This document shows positions 43,013 through 51,624 of a DNA stretch of 64,000 nucleotides, one piece after another. Numbering within the stretch: position 1 is the stretch's first letter; each line of letters opens with the position of its first letter. Source of the DNA: Cryptosporangium arvum DSM 44712. Its GTDB lineage: Bacteria; Actinomycetota; Actinomycetes; Mycobacteriales; Cryptosporangiaceae. The stretch lies in assembly GCF_000585375.1 (NCBI RefSeq), contig NZ_KK073874.1, positions 5,662,067-5,726,066 on the forward strand, in the 5' to 3' direction. Under the pieces are notes generated by a model that worked only from the letters and a program-made list of their open reading frames with translations, had not been told where the DNA came from and made no database searches. Both the position numbers and the translations under genes were made by a program.

Positions 43013-43856
43013 GGACAGGCCCTAGCGCCCAGGCGCCAAGGAGGCTCAGCGCGTCGGCGCTGGGTGAGCCGGGCTCGGCCGCGTAGACGGTCACCGCGCC
43101 CCCGGGGCCGGTGCGCAGGTCCAGCGTCTCCCAGTTCAGGGAGAACTCGCCGACGAGCGGGTGGCGGAACGCCGTCACCCCGGTGGCGTGGGTGATGACG
43201 TCGTGCGAGGCCCAGCGGCGGCCGAACTCGTCGCTGTGGACGGTGAGCTCGCTGATCAGTGCGCACAGGCGCTGGTCGTGGGCGTCCTTGCCGAACGTGG
43301 CGCGCACGTTCGCCACCACCGAGTCGGCGACGACGCCCCAGTCGGGGAAGCAGCGTCGCGCCGCCCGGTCGAGGAACACGAACCGGGCCAGGTTCCGCGA
43401 CCCGGCGAACAGGTCGCTGAGCAGGGCCCGGCCCAGCGGGTTCGCGGCGAGGACGTCGGTCTGACCGTTGAACAGGAACGCCGGACCGGCCATCGCGTCG
43501 AGCGTCCACTGCAGGCTCGGCCGGATCGTCGCCTCCGCGGCCGGTGCCCGCGGACGGAGCACGGCCGCGCTGCCGTTGGCCTCGTGGGCCAGCCTCATCA
43601 GGTACGCCCGCTCGGCGTCGCCGAGCTGCAGCGCCCGCGCGACCGCGTCGAGCACCCCGGCCGACACTCCGGCCAGCGAACCCCGCTCGAGCTTCGCGTA
43701 GTACTCGACGCTCATCCCGGCCAGCAGCGCGACCTCGCTGCGGCGCAACCCCTTGACCCGCCGTTGGCCGACGTTGGGCAGCCCCGCCTGCTCGGGCGTG
43801 ATCCGGGCCCGGCGGCTGGTCAGGAAGTCGCGCGCCTCGGCGGCACAGTTGTCCAC
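42996..43856 (-). CDS. XRE-family regulator with MmyB-like ligand domain, tail altered by the IS
   Basis: 286 residues: HTH_31 start (RRVKGLRRSEVALLAGMSVEYYAKLERGS), MmyB-like ligand domain (FNGQTDVLAANPLGRALL to AAEPGSPSADALSLLG). The last residues GPVLKARG are encoded by the right end of the IS. Restoring the empty CTAG site gives a different tail (GPSSRGLTQQTTP) with a stop about 15 codons past the target. It is divergent from the ene-reductase at 43957, its likely target. The change is outside the ligand domain, so function is probably kept. Confidence 0.9.
   Translation of the reverse strand: MDNCAAEARDFLTSRRARITPEQAGLPNVGQRRVKGLRRSEVALLAGMSVEYYAKLERGSLAGVSAGVLDAVARALQLGDAERAYLMRLAHEANGSAAVLRPRAPAAEATIRPSLQWTLDAMAGPAFLFNGQTDVLAANPLGRALLSDLFAGSRNLARFVFLDRAARRCFPDWGVVADSVVANVRATFGKDAHDQRLCALISELTVHSDEFGRRWASHDVITHATGVTAFRHPLVGEFSLNWETLDLRTGPGGAVTVYAAEPGSPSADALSLLGAWALGPVLKARG
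43007..43022 (-). repeat. IS right terminal inverted repeat
   Basis: CTTTGAGGACAGGCCC; overlaps the transposase stop. TA duplication at 43023-43024. Confidence 0.95.
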
Positions 43857-43892
43857 GCCTCCACGCTACGTCGCGCCGCGGTGACGAGCGAC

Positions 43893-43905
43893 GTACTGTC
43901 AGTAC
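43893..43905. promoter_or_regulatory. Palindromic operator, XRE/ene-reductase promoter
   Basis: GTACTG-t-CAGTAC, perfect 6-bp arms, central in the 100-bp gap between the divergent XRE regulator and ene-reductase. Confidence 0.6.
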
Positions 43906-43956
43906 ACCCTTCGAGCGTGACTTCCTCGCGCCCGGCGTCGCGGCTGGACTCGACGC

Positions 43957-45012
43957 ATGACAACCGCATTCGATCCGTACGACCTGGCCGGCCGGCGACT
44001 GGCCAACCGCATCGCGATGGCGCCGATGACGCGCAGCCGCGCCTCCGGCCCGGGCGCCACCCCGACCGAGCTGATGGCCACCTACTACGCCCAGCGGGCC
44101 GGGGCCGGGCTGATCGTCACCGAAGGCATCCAGCCGTCCCCGGTCGGTCAGGGCTACCCGAACACCCCCGGGCTGCATTCGGACGCGCAGGTGGCCGCCT
44201 GGCGGACCGTCACCGCTGCCGTCCACGCCCGGGGCGGCGTGATCTTCGCGCAGCTCATGCACGCCGGGCGGATCGGGCACGCCAGCCTGCGCCCCGGCGG
44301 CCCCCTCCCGGTCGGCCCCTCGGCCGTGCCCGCGGCGGTGGAGGTGTTCACCGCCGAGGGGCTGCGGCCCAGCGCCGTCCCACGCGCGTTGACCGAGGAC
44401 GACATCCTCGGCACGATCCGCGACTACGCCGACGCCGCCCGCAACGCGATCGACGCCGGCTTCGACGGCGTCGAGCTGCACGGAGCCAACGGCTACCTGA
44501 TCCATCAGTTCCTCTCGGCCAACGCCAACCGGCGCACCGACGGGTGGGGCGGCTCGGTCGAGGGGCGGATCCGGTTCGCCGTCGAGGTCAGCGACGCCGT
44601 CGTCGCGGCGGTCGGGCGCGACCGGGTCGGGGTCCGGATCTCGCCGTTCAACCCGTTCAACGACATCACCGAGGCCGACGCCGAGGAGATGTACGCGGCG
44701 CTGATCGCCCGGCTCGACGTCGCCTACCTGCACGTGCTGGAGTCCGGCGACCACCGCGACCTCACGCTGCGGCTCCACAAGGAGTGGCCGGGCACGGTCC
44801 TGCTCAACGCACCGGACGTGCCCGGCCCGGAGCGCCTCGGGCTGATCGAGGACGGCACCGCCGACGTCCTCACGTTCGGCGCGCTGTTCCTGGCGAACCC
44901 CGACCTGCCGGCCCGCCTCGCCGCCGGCGGCCCGTTCAACGAACCGGACCTCGCCACCGCCTACAGCGGCGACCACCGCGGCTACGTCGACTACCCCGCT
45001 CTGGCCGGCTGA
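43957..45012 (+). CDS. Ene-reductase, Old Yellow Enzyme family
   Basis: 351 residues, FMN TIM barrel of the N-ethylmaleimide-reductase type. Visible are IAMAPMTRSRA, IFAQLMHAGRIGH, GFDGVELHGANGYLIHQFL, and NRRTDGWGGSVEGRIRF. The catalytic Tyr / His-Asn pair region is normal. It reduces activated C=C bonds with NADPH. It is divergent from the MmyB-type regulator, a common pairing. Between its stop and 45186 I see nothing. Confidence 0.92.
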   Translation: MTTAFDPYDLAGRRLANRIAMAPMTRSRASGPGATPTELMATYYAQRAGAGLIVTEGIQPSPVGQGYPNTPGLHSDAQVAAWRTVTAAVHARGGVIFAQLMHAGRIGHASLRPGGPLPVGPSAVPAAVEVFTAEGLRPSAVPRALTEDDILGTIRDYADAARNAIDAGFDGVELHGANGYLIHQFLSANANRRTDGWGGSVEGRIRFAVEVSDAVVAAVGRDRVGVRISPFNPFNDITEADAEEMYAALIARLDVAYLHVLESGDHRDLTLRLHKEWPGTVLLNAPDVPGPERLGLIEDGTADVLTFGALFLANPDLPARLAAGGPFNEPDLATAYSGDHRGYVDYPALAG

Positions 45013-45185
45013 CGCCGCGCGGCGGCCCTGACCCGGCACCGAGCACCGCCACCGTCGTCGCCGGGCCGGGGCCGCGCTCGCCGCCCGCCACGGCTGGGCG
45101 CCACGCCCCGACGAGCCGTCGAGCCCGCAGCGGTCCCGCTGCCGGTCGCCACCGGCTGCCGGCTGACCCGCCCGCTCCGGAGCGA

Positions 45186-46214
45186 TCAGCCGGCGTTGAT
45201 CACGTCGTCCATGAACCGGTCGGCCGTCACGACCGGAAGCCGGAGCAGGCCCCGGGGCCCGACCCGGCTCAACGCTTCGTCGGCGGCGTCGTCGACCGCG
45301 ACCACGTGGTACTCGAACTTGCCGCCGACCGGGGTGCGCGGCGTGAACGCCGGGCACTCCCACCGGGTTTCCTTCACCGCGCACCGCCCGCGCGGATGGA
45401 AGCGCTCGTCCGCGGTCTCCTCGACGGCCCACAGCCGGACGCCGGGCGGTCCGGTCACGGTGCCGACGGCCCGGTCCGCGCTCGCGAGCGGCTCACCGTC
45501 CACCGGGGCCTCGAAACGAATGACCACCGGCACACCGGACCCGGGCGCCTTCGACCCGTCCACGTCGGGCGCGATGACGGCGGCGTACACCCACGCGCCC
45601 GCCGCCACCGCCGCCGCGAGCCCCGCGCCGACCCACACCCGGCGGGGGGCCGCGGTCGGCGTCCCGGGCACCGGCGTCCCCGGCACGGGCGTCGCCACCG
45701 GGAGCCGGGGGCCGAACGCCGGGGGCTCGCCGAGTTCGACCCCGACCACCGAGGGCTGGTCGGTCAGCAGCCGCAGCAACCGCTCGACACCCACGCCGGA
45801 GAGCTCCCCGACCTCCACGTACGTGGTCGAGTACGGCCGCAGGAAGCGTGGCACGTCGTCCCGGGTCCGCCCCGGCAACACGACCGGCACGATCTTCCGG
45901 GTGCCCGACTCGTGATCGCGGTAGAGCTCCTCGACCAGCTCCATCGCCTCGAACCGCACGCCACGGCGCTCGTGCCGTTCGGCCAGCCCGTCCGCGGTAC
46001 GCCGGTACTCGGGCGACGCGATCACCAGCACGAAGTCGGCCCGGTCGATCTGGCGCCGCATCCACGCCGGCCAGTCGGTGCGCCGCTCCGCCGCGGGCAG
46101 GTCGAGCCGCGCGTCGATCCCTCGTTCGCGCAGCAACGTCCAGAGCGTGCGCACGTCGGCGCTGTGCTCCGGGGAGTCATGGGCGTACGAGAGAAAGACG
46201 CGGACCGATGCCAT
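45186..46214 (-). CDS. SEFIR/TIR-domain single-pass membrane protein
   Basis: 342 residues. Residues 1-145 read as a SEFIR domain (VFLSYAHDSPEHSADVRTL, ARLDLPAAE, WPAWMRRQIDRADFVLVIAS). A Pro/Gly/Thr linker and one transmembrane helix (about 190-212) follow. Then comes an external beta-type domain (about 215-342) with a likely disulphide (CAVKETRWEC). SEFIR domains occur in bacterial signalling and defence proteins. The domain order, cytosolic SEFIR plus outside domain, looks like a receptor. No partner gene is obvious. Function is inferred only. Confidence 0.8.
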   Translation of the reverse strand: MASVRVFLSYAHDSPEHSADVRTLWTLLRERGIDARLDLPAAERRTDWPAWMRRQIDRADFVLVIASPEYRRTADGLAERHERRGVRFEAMELVEELYRDHESGTRKIVPVVLPGRTRDDVPRFLRPYSTTYVEVGELSGVGVERLLRLLTDQPSVVGVELGEPPAFGPRLPVATPVPGTPVPGTPTAAPRRVWVGAGLAAAVAAGAWVYAAVIAPDVDGSKAPGSGVPVVIRFEAPVDGEPLASADRAVGTVTGPPGVRLWAVEETADERFHPRGRCAVKETRWECPAFTPRTPVGGKFEYHVVAVDDAADEALSRVGPRGLLRLPVVTADRFMDDVINAG

Positions 46215-46269
46215 CGGAGAGCACTATAAGCAACTTCAAGCACACGGATCGTGACGAATCGGTGCGGGG

Positions 46270-46521
46270 TCAGGGCCGCACCAGGGCGAACGTCGTCGCC
46301 ACGACGATCACGTAGGCGACGACGAGGACGGCGATCAGCCACCCGGCCACGCGGGTCGGCCGGCTGATCGCGAACACCCCGGCCACGACGAGCACGAGCG
46401 CGCCGACGTACATCGTCGCCGCGCGCTCGTGGTTCTTGGCGATCACGTCGCCGGTGAACAACCCGACGAGCGCGGCCACGATCGCGACTCCCCCGGAGAC
46501 CCGGGGCACCAACCCACTCAT
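46270..46521 (-). CDS. Small membrane protein
   Basis: 83 residues, almost all hydrophobic, with three predicted helices (about 9-24, 38-53, 60-80). No family recognised. It lies between the SEFIR protein and the TRIC-like channel on the same strand. Confidence 0.55.
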   Translation of the reverse strand: MSGLVPRVSGGVAIVAALVGLFTGDVIAKNHERAATMYVGALVLVVAGVFAISRPTRVAGWLIAVLVVAYVIVVATTFALVRP

Positions 46522-46549
46522 GAGCGCGCAAACTATCCGACGGGTGCAA

Positions 46550-47167
46550 TCACCGGCGCTTCGGCGTCGGCGCGTTCACCTGGTACTTCCATCCGACCAG
46601 CCGCACGACGATGCACACCACCGCGCCGACCACCGCGAACACCGCGCTGCTGCTCCCGGCGCGGTGCGCGACGACGAGCACGGCCGCGCCGAGCAGCGCC
46701 GGCACCGCGTACAGGCCCTCGCGCAGCACGGCCGGGACCTCGCGGAGCAGGACGTCACGCAGCATCCCGCCGCCGATCCCCGTCACCGCTCCGAGGATGA
46801 TCGCCTGCGCCGGGCCGAGCCCGAACTGCAACGCCTTGCTGGCGCCGGTGACCGCGAACAGGCCCAGCCCGAGCGCGTCGAACACGGTGACGCTCGACTC
46901 GGCCCGTTCCAGCACGTGGCCGGCGAAGAAGCACACCAGCCCGGCGGCCGTCACGGCCGCCAGGTAGCGCCAGTCCCGGAACGTCGCCGGCGGCGTGCCG
47001 ATCAGCACGTCGCGGGCGATGCCACCGGCCAGGGCGACGACCGCGGCGAGCACGAGGACCCCGAACAGGTCCAGGTTCGCGCGTACCGCGGCCAGGCCGC
47101 CGCTGAGCCCGAACACGAACGTGCCCAACAGGTTGAGCACCAGGATGAACAACGGGTCGATCTCCAT
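46550..47167 (-). CDS. TRIC-type (UPF0126) cation channel
   Basis: 205 residues with seven helices, in two repeats each with a Gly-rich motif: LLGTFVFGLSGGLAAVRAN / GGIARDVLIGTPPATF, and GLGLFAVTGASKAL / GIGGGMLRDVLLREVPAVL. This matches the prokaryotic trimeric intracellular cation channel family (YadS-like), which pass K+ or Na+. ATG 47167 is the start, since earlier codons lack helix pattern. Confidence 0.88.
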   Translation of the reverse strand: MEIDPLFILVLNLLGTFVFGLSGGLAAVRANLDLFGVLVLAAVVALAGGIARDVLIGTPPATFRDWRYLAAVTAAGLVCFFAGHVLERAESSVTVFDALGLGLFAVTGASKALQFGLGPAQAIILGAVTGIGGGMLRDVLLREVPAVLREGLYAVPALLGAAVLVVAHRAGSSSAVFAVVGAVVCIVVRLVGWKYQVNAPTPKRR

Positions 47168-47261
47168 TGACCAGCAGCGTAAGCGCACTGTGAGGTCGGC
47201 CTCGCGTCGCCGTCCCGACAGTTAATAGGAGTCCTACCTGGAGGCTACGTACCCTTCCGCC

Positions 47262-48941
47262 GTGCGTACCCGACTGCGATCCCAGGCCCTGGCTCTGGCC
47301 GTGCTCGTCGCCACGACGGCTCTCGTCGCAGGCGGATCGAGAACACCGCCGGCCACCCCGACCACCGAGACCCCGCACTCGCTCTACCGCGTCATCTGCG
47401 ATCTGCAGGGCAAGGAGATCTCCCTCGGGTGCACACCCGCCACCGCGATCCGGGTGGAGGGCGGACCGCCGGTCGCGGTCGCCGACGCGAACCTGACGTA
47501 CGACAACCTGGGCGCCGCCTACGACTTCTTCGCCACCTACCTGGGGCGCGACTCCGTCGACGGGAAAGGGATGCCGCTCCGAGCCCTGGTCAACGCCTGC
47601 GACGGGCTGAACTGCCCGGTGCGGGGCAGCTTCTGGGCGAACGACTACTTCGTCGTCGGCGTCGACGCGGCCGCCGGTGACGACACCGCCACCCACGAGC
47701 TGACGCACGGCGTCACCGCCTACACGTCGAACCTCGCCTACACCTACCAGTCCGGCGCGATCAACGAGTCGATGTCGGACGTCTTCGGCGAGTTCGAGGA
47801 CCAGCTGTTCGCGGTGCCGGGCAGCAACGACGAGCCGCGCAACGACTGGCTGTTCGGCGAGGACGGCGCCGAGTACGACCCGGTCCGCAGCCTGGCCGAC
47901 CCGACCCGGGTGCTGGGCACGAAGGGCTACCGCTCCCCCGACCGCATGCACTCGCCGTACTACTTCGTGTCCGGCGCCGACATCGACCCGGCCGCGCCGG
48001 AGGACAGTGGGGGCGTGCACTACAACAGCGGCGTCGGGAACAAGGCCGCCTGGCTGATCGCCGCGCCCGGCACGCACGCGTTCAACGGGCAGCGGGTGAC
48101 CGGCATCGGCGTCCCGAAGGCCGCCCGGCTCTACTACCGCGTGCTGCGGTCCTTACCGTCGGCGGCCGACTACCCCGACCTGGCCGCCGCGCTGACCACG
48201 GCCTGCGCCGAGCTGGCGGACCAGCACACCGCCGGGATCACCACCGGCGACTGCGTCCAGGTGGAGCGGGCCGTCGTCGCCACCGAGATGCGGTTACCCC
48301 CGCTCGCGCCGGGCGCGGCGCTGGTGCCCCCGGCGCCGGTCTGCCCGGCCGGCACCCGCCCGGCGGTGCTGGCCGCCGACGGCTTCGAGCAGGCCGAGGC
48401 GGGGCCGTGGGCGGTGACCGGGCAGTGGCGCTACCCACCGGCCCGCGGCAACGATCCCGACTACACCGACACGCAGTACCACGTCTACGCGAAAGAGGGA
48501 CGACGCTCGCTGGAGTCGTTCACCCCCAGCGACCTGCTCGACGCGCCGCCGCCCCGGCAGAGCACCGCGACCTGGAAGACGACGCTCGCCGTGCCGGCCG
48601 GGACCAGCACCTACCTGCGGTTCCAGCACGCGCGTCAGATGTCGGTCTCCGAGGGCAAGAACCTCGGGGCCGGGTACGTGCAGTACCGCCTGGAGGACGG
48701 CCGGTGGCGCGACGCCGGGGCCCTGCTCACCGACAACGGGTACACCGGCGCGCTCGACAAGTCCGCCGGGTACGGCACCGCCACCGGCTTCACCGGCAGC
48801 ACGCACGGCTACACCGCCAGCCGGATGGACCTGACGTCGCTGGCCGGGCACCGCGTGCAGATCCGGTTCGTCTCGGTGATCGACGAGTACTACTCGTCGG
48901 CCTGGTGGCTGGACGACGTGCGTGCGTACCGCTGTGCGTGA
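47262..48941 (+). CDS. Secreted thermolysin-like (M4) metallopeptidase with C-terminal domain
   Basis: 559 residues from GTG 47262. A signal peptide (LALAVLVATTALVAGGS) is followed directly by the catalytic lobe: HELTH at 145-149, Glu in NESMSDVFGE (169, spacing as in thermolysin), and SGGVHYNSGVGNKAAWL. The usual propeptide (FTP/PepSY, about 200 residues) is missing. The C-terminal 190 residues resemble an immune-inhibitor-A type beta sandwich (SRMDLTSLAGHRVQIRFV). It cleaves extracellular proteins. The M1 peptidase start overlaps its end by 20 bp. Confidence 0.88.
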   Translation: MRTRLRSQALALAVLVATTALVAGGSRTPPATPTTETPHSLYRVICDLQGKEISLGCTPATAIRVEGGPPVAVADANLTYDNLGAAYDFFATYLGRDSVDGKGMPLRALVNACDGLNCPVRGSFWANDYFVVGVDAAAGDDTATHELTHGVTAYTSNLAYTYQSGAINESMSDVFGEFEDQLFAVPGSNDEPRNDWLFGEDGAEYDPVRSLADPTRVLGTKGYRSPDRMHSPYYFVSGADIDPAAPEDSGGVHYNSGVGNKAAWLIAAPGTHAFNGQRVTGIGVPKAARLYYRVLRSLPSAADYPDLAAALTTACAELADQHTAGITTGDCVQVERAVVATEMRLPPLAPGAALVPPAPVCPAGTRPAVLAADGFEQAEAGPWAVTGQWRYPPARGNDPDYTDTQYHVYAKEGRRSLESFTPSDLLDAPPPRQSTATWKTTLAVPAGTSTYLRFQHARQMSVSEGKNLGAGYVQYRLEDGRWRDAGALLTDNGYTGALDKSAGYGTATGFTGSTHGYTASRMDLTSLAGHRVQIRFVSVIDEYYSSAWWLDDVRAYRCA

Positions 48942-50301
48942 GGTCGCGGCCGCCCTGGCCGTCGTCCTGTGCGTGGCCGGATGCGCGTCGCCGGACTTCG
49001 CTCCGGGGGCCGCGGGCATCGGCGACCCGTACTTCCCCACCGCGGGCAACGGGGGCTACGACGTCGCCGGGTACGACCTGGACCTGCGCTACGACCCGTC
49101 GACGGGCGTGCTCTCCGGCGCGGCCACGATCACCGCGACCGCGACCCAGGCGCTGTCCCGCTTCCATCTCGACCTGGCGACGCTGACCGCGGGCACGGTC
49201 ACGGTGGACGGCGCCGACGCGCGGCACACCGCGCGGGGCGGCGAACTGGTCGTCACCCCGGCCGACGGGATCGACCGGGGGCGGACGTTCACCACCGTGG
49301 TCCGGTACTCGGGCACGCCGGGTCCGCTGGCCGGGAACGAGGACAGCGGCTGGTTCCGCACCGCGGAGGGCGCCTACGCGGTCGGCGAATCGCAGTCGGC
49401 CGGCGCGTGGTTCCCGGTGAGCGACCACCCCGCCGACAAGGCCACGTTCCGGCTGGCGGTGGCGGTGCCCGACGGCCTCGCGGCGATCAGCAACGGGCGG
49501 CCCGGCCCGCGCCGCACGTCCGGCGGCTGGACGACGTGGCGCTGGGCCGAGACCGCGCCGATGGCCCCCTACCTGACGTTGCTCGCGATCGGCCGGTACC
49601 GGATCACGACGACCCGGCACCGGGATGCGCCGATGATCGTCGCGATCCCCGAGTCGTCACCCGGGGACGGTCCGGCCTCCCGGGCGCTGGCACGCACCGG
49701 CGAGATCGCCGACTACCTGGCGACCTGGTTCGGCCGGTACCCGTTCGACTCGTACGGCGGGGTGGTCGTGGACGACGAACGCTTCGGCTACGCGCTGGAG
49801 ACCCAGTCCCGCCCGGTCTACAGCAGCGAGTTCTTCCGCCGCGACGCGGACACCGGCCTGGTCGCCCACGAACTCGCCCACCAGTGGTTCGGCGACAGCG
49901 TCTCGCTGCACCGCTGGAAGGACATCTGGCTCAACGAGGGCTTCGCCACCTACGCCGAGTGGCTGTGGGCCGAGCACGAGGGCCGCGACCGCCCACAGAC
50001 GACGTTCGACGCGCTGTACTCCACGTTCGACTGGTCCGCCCCACCCGGCGACCCCGGGCCCGGCGGTCTGTTCGCCGATACGGTCTACCAGCGCGGCGCG
50101 ATGACCCTCCACGCGCTACGCACCTCGATCGGCGACCCGGCGTTCCGGACGCTGCTCACGGCGTGGACGACCGAGCACCGCGGCGCCACGGCGACCACCG
50201 CCGACTTCGTCGCCGCCGCCCAGAAGGCCGCCGGCGGCCGCGACCTGCACGCGTTCTTCCAGGCCTGGCTCTCCGGCACGAGCGCACCCCCGCGCGGCTG
50301 A
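48922..50301 (+). CDS. M1-family aminopeptidase, lipoprotein
   Basis: 459 residues. The signal ends VLCVAGC, a lipobox, so it is anchored outside the membrane. Gluzincin motif HELAHQWFGD at 316-325 with the third ligand in WLNEGFATYAEWLW. The usual GxMEN motif is replaced by FGYALETQSRP. The N-terminal beta domain (about 30-200) is typical. The start GTG 48922 overlaps the M4 peptidase gene; GTG 48934 is an alternative. It is probably co-expressed with the M4 enzyme to trim released peptides. Confidence 0.88.
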   Translation: MRTAVREVAAALAVVLCVAGCASPDFAPGAAGIGDPYFPTAGNGGYDVAGYDLDLRYDPSTGVLSGAATITATATQALSRFHLDLATLTAGTVTVDGADARHTARGGELVVTPADGIDRGRTFTTVVRYSGTPGPLAGNEDSGWFRTAEGAYAVGESQSAGAWFPVSDHPADKATFRLAVAVPDGLAAISNGRPGPRRTSGGWTTWRWAETAPMAPYLTLLAIGRYRITTTRHRDAPMIVAIPESSPGDGPASRALARTGEIADYLATWFGRYPFDSYGGVVVDDERFGYALETQSRPVYSSEFFRRDADTGLVAHELAHQWFGDSVSLHRWKDIWLNEGFATYAEWLWAEHEGRDRPQTTFDALYSTFDWSAPPGDPGPGGLFADTVYQRGAMTLHALRTSIGDPAFRTLLTAWTTEHRGATATTADFVAAAQKAAGGRDLHAFFQAWLSGTSAPPRG

Positions 50302-50342
50302 GGGCTTTTGTCGGCACCCGCAGCGGCATCACCGTTCGTGAG

Positions 50343-50622
50343 TTACCGCAGTAGCCACTCGCCGGTGCGTTTCATGACGTCGGCGCGGCTGCGGCCGGGG
50401 TGGTCGGCGGCGACGACATACGCGCCGATCCGTACCGAGAACGTGAGCATGCACCGGACCTCGACGTCGTCCGGGTCCGGGCAGAAGGTGGCGAACAGCG
50501 AGCGGAGATAGTCCATCCGCCGGTTGTCGACGCGCCGCAGTCGCTCGGCCACGGCCTCGTCGCGCCGGGCCCAGTCACGGACCGCGAGGTCGACAAGCGG
50601 GCTTCGCGCCGACACTCCGGAC
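50343..50622 (-). pseudogene. TetR regulator, only C-terminal third left
   Basis: The minus-strand reads SARSPLVDLAVRDWARRDEA, then RVDNRRMDYLRSLFATFC and ADHPGRSRADVMKRTGEWLL to a stop at 50343. This is the C-terminal ligand-domain end of a TetR regulator. Upstream of about 50622 the frame becomes antisense of DUF2867, so the HTH is gone. Confidence 0.75.
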
Positions 50623-50627
50623 ACGCC

Positions 50628-51101
50628 GACGATCGCCTGGTCCGCCAGCTCGCCGGCGGCGACCGCACCGGCACACCGGTCCCCGGAGCCGTCCCGCGCG
50701 CGCTGTTCACCCTGCGCTGGAAGCTCGGGGCGCTCTTCGGCTGGGACGATCCCGGATCGGGCGTCGGCGGCCGGGTGCCGAGCCTGCGCGACCGGCTGCC
50801 CGACGACCTGCGCGCCGGGCCGCGCGGGCCCGACCTGCGCGCCGCCCCGTTCACCGCGATCTACCAGACCCATGACGAGTGGGCCGCCGAGCTGGCCAAC
50901 CGCACGGTCCACACGGTGATGCACCTGGGCTGGGTTCCGGACCCCGACTGCGGGCACCGCGCCCAGATGGCCGTCCTGGTCAAGCCCAACGGGAGGTTCG
51001 GCGCCGTTTACCTGGCCGGCATCAAACCCTTCCGGTACCTCGGGGTCTACCCCGCCCTGCTACGCATGATCGGGCGCGGATGGCGGGCCGGCGATGCCTG
51101 A
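50628..51101 (+). pseudogene. DUF2867 protein, 5' end deleted
   Basis: On the plus strand DDRLVRQLAGGD, LFTLRWKLGALFGWDDP, VPSLRDRLPDDLR and TVHTVMHLGWVPDPD to YLGVYPALLRMIGRGW are the body and end of a DUF2867 protein (about 190 residues normally). The first 40 or so residues and any start codon are missing; 5' of about 50628 the DNA belongs to the divergent TetR relic. The downstream membrane gene overlaps its end. Confidence 0.78.
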
Positions 51102-51624
51102 CGCCACCGGGGCCTTCCGGGCCGGAGCCTGGGCCTGGGTGCTCACCGGGGTCGGTCACCTGACGATCGCGGCAGTGCTGGCGCTGCGCCCCGCGAACCC
51201 GGCGACGGCTCCCGCAGTCGCGGCGATGCGGAACGCGGACTTCGCGTTCGCCGGGCCCCGGCGCAGCCTCTACGACCTGAACATCGGCATGTCGCTCGTC
51301 ATGGGCGTCGCGCTGGTCCTCGCCGGACTGCTGTGCGTGCTGGTGGCGCGCGAGGCTCCCGGCCTGATCGAACGGTCGCGGTTGCTGAGCGGGCCGGCGC
51401 TGGCCGCGTCGGCGGTGGCCTTCGGGCTGTCGGCGTGGCTGCTGCCGCTGCCGCCGATCGTGCTGTTCGGCGTGGCCACCGTGGCGTTCGGGTGGGCGAC
51501 GGCGCACCGGCGGCTCACTACCCGCGGGAGTCAGGACCGCTCGGCCAGGAACGGAACCCCGGTGAGGCGCTCGGAGATCTCCCAGATGCGGGCGGCCTCC
51601 TCCGGGGACCGCAGCCGCGAGTAG
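51094..51624 (+). CDS. Membrane protein, LIC_13387-like
   Basis: 176 residues with four helices in the first 140 ([38 protein letters not shown]; two more to about 140). The polar C-terminus from about 147 ([11 protein letters not shown]) reads antisense through the SDR gene over 94 bp. Function unknown. ATG 51094 overlaps the DUF2867 relic by 8 bp. Confidence 0.7.
   Translation: MPDATGAFRAGAWAWVLTGVGHLTIAAVLALRPANPATAPAVAAMRNADFAFAGPRRSLYDLNIGMSLVMGVALVLAGLLCVLVAREAPGLIERSRLLSGPALAASAVAFGLSAWLLPLPPIVLFGVATVAFGWATAHRRLTTRGSQDRSARNGTPVRRSEISQMRAASSGDRSRE

Larger units (their letters stand above)
42073..43022. mobile_element. IS5-family insertion sequence (IS427-like group), 950 bp
   Basis: Complete element with perfect 16-bp terminal inverted repeats, GGGCCTGTCCTCAAAG at 42073-42088 and its complement at 43007-43022. 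It is flanked by a TA duplication (42071-42072 and 43023-43024) within an original CTAG. It contains two overlapping transposase frames. Base composition and copy look recent: both ends are intact and identical. Confidence 0.95.

Noticed and set aside
45013-45185. Possible small gene between the ene-reductase and SEFIR genes
   Set aside because: No start with ribosome-binding site and only Arg/Pro-rich frames.
43161-46229. 1022-codon plus-strand open frame
   Set aside because: It runs antisense to the XRE and SEFIR genes and out of frame with the ene-reductase; low-complexity composition and no motif.
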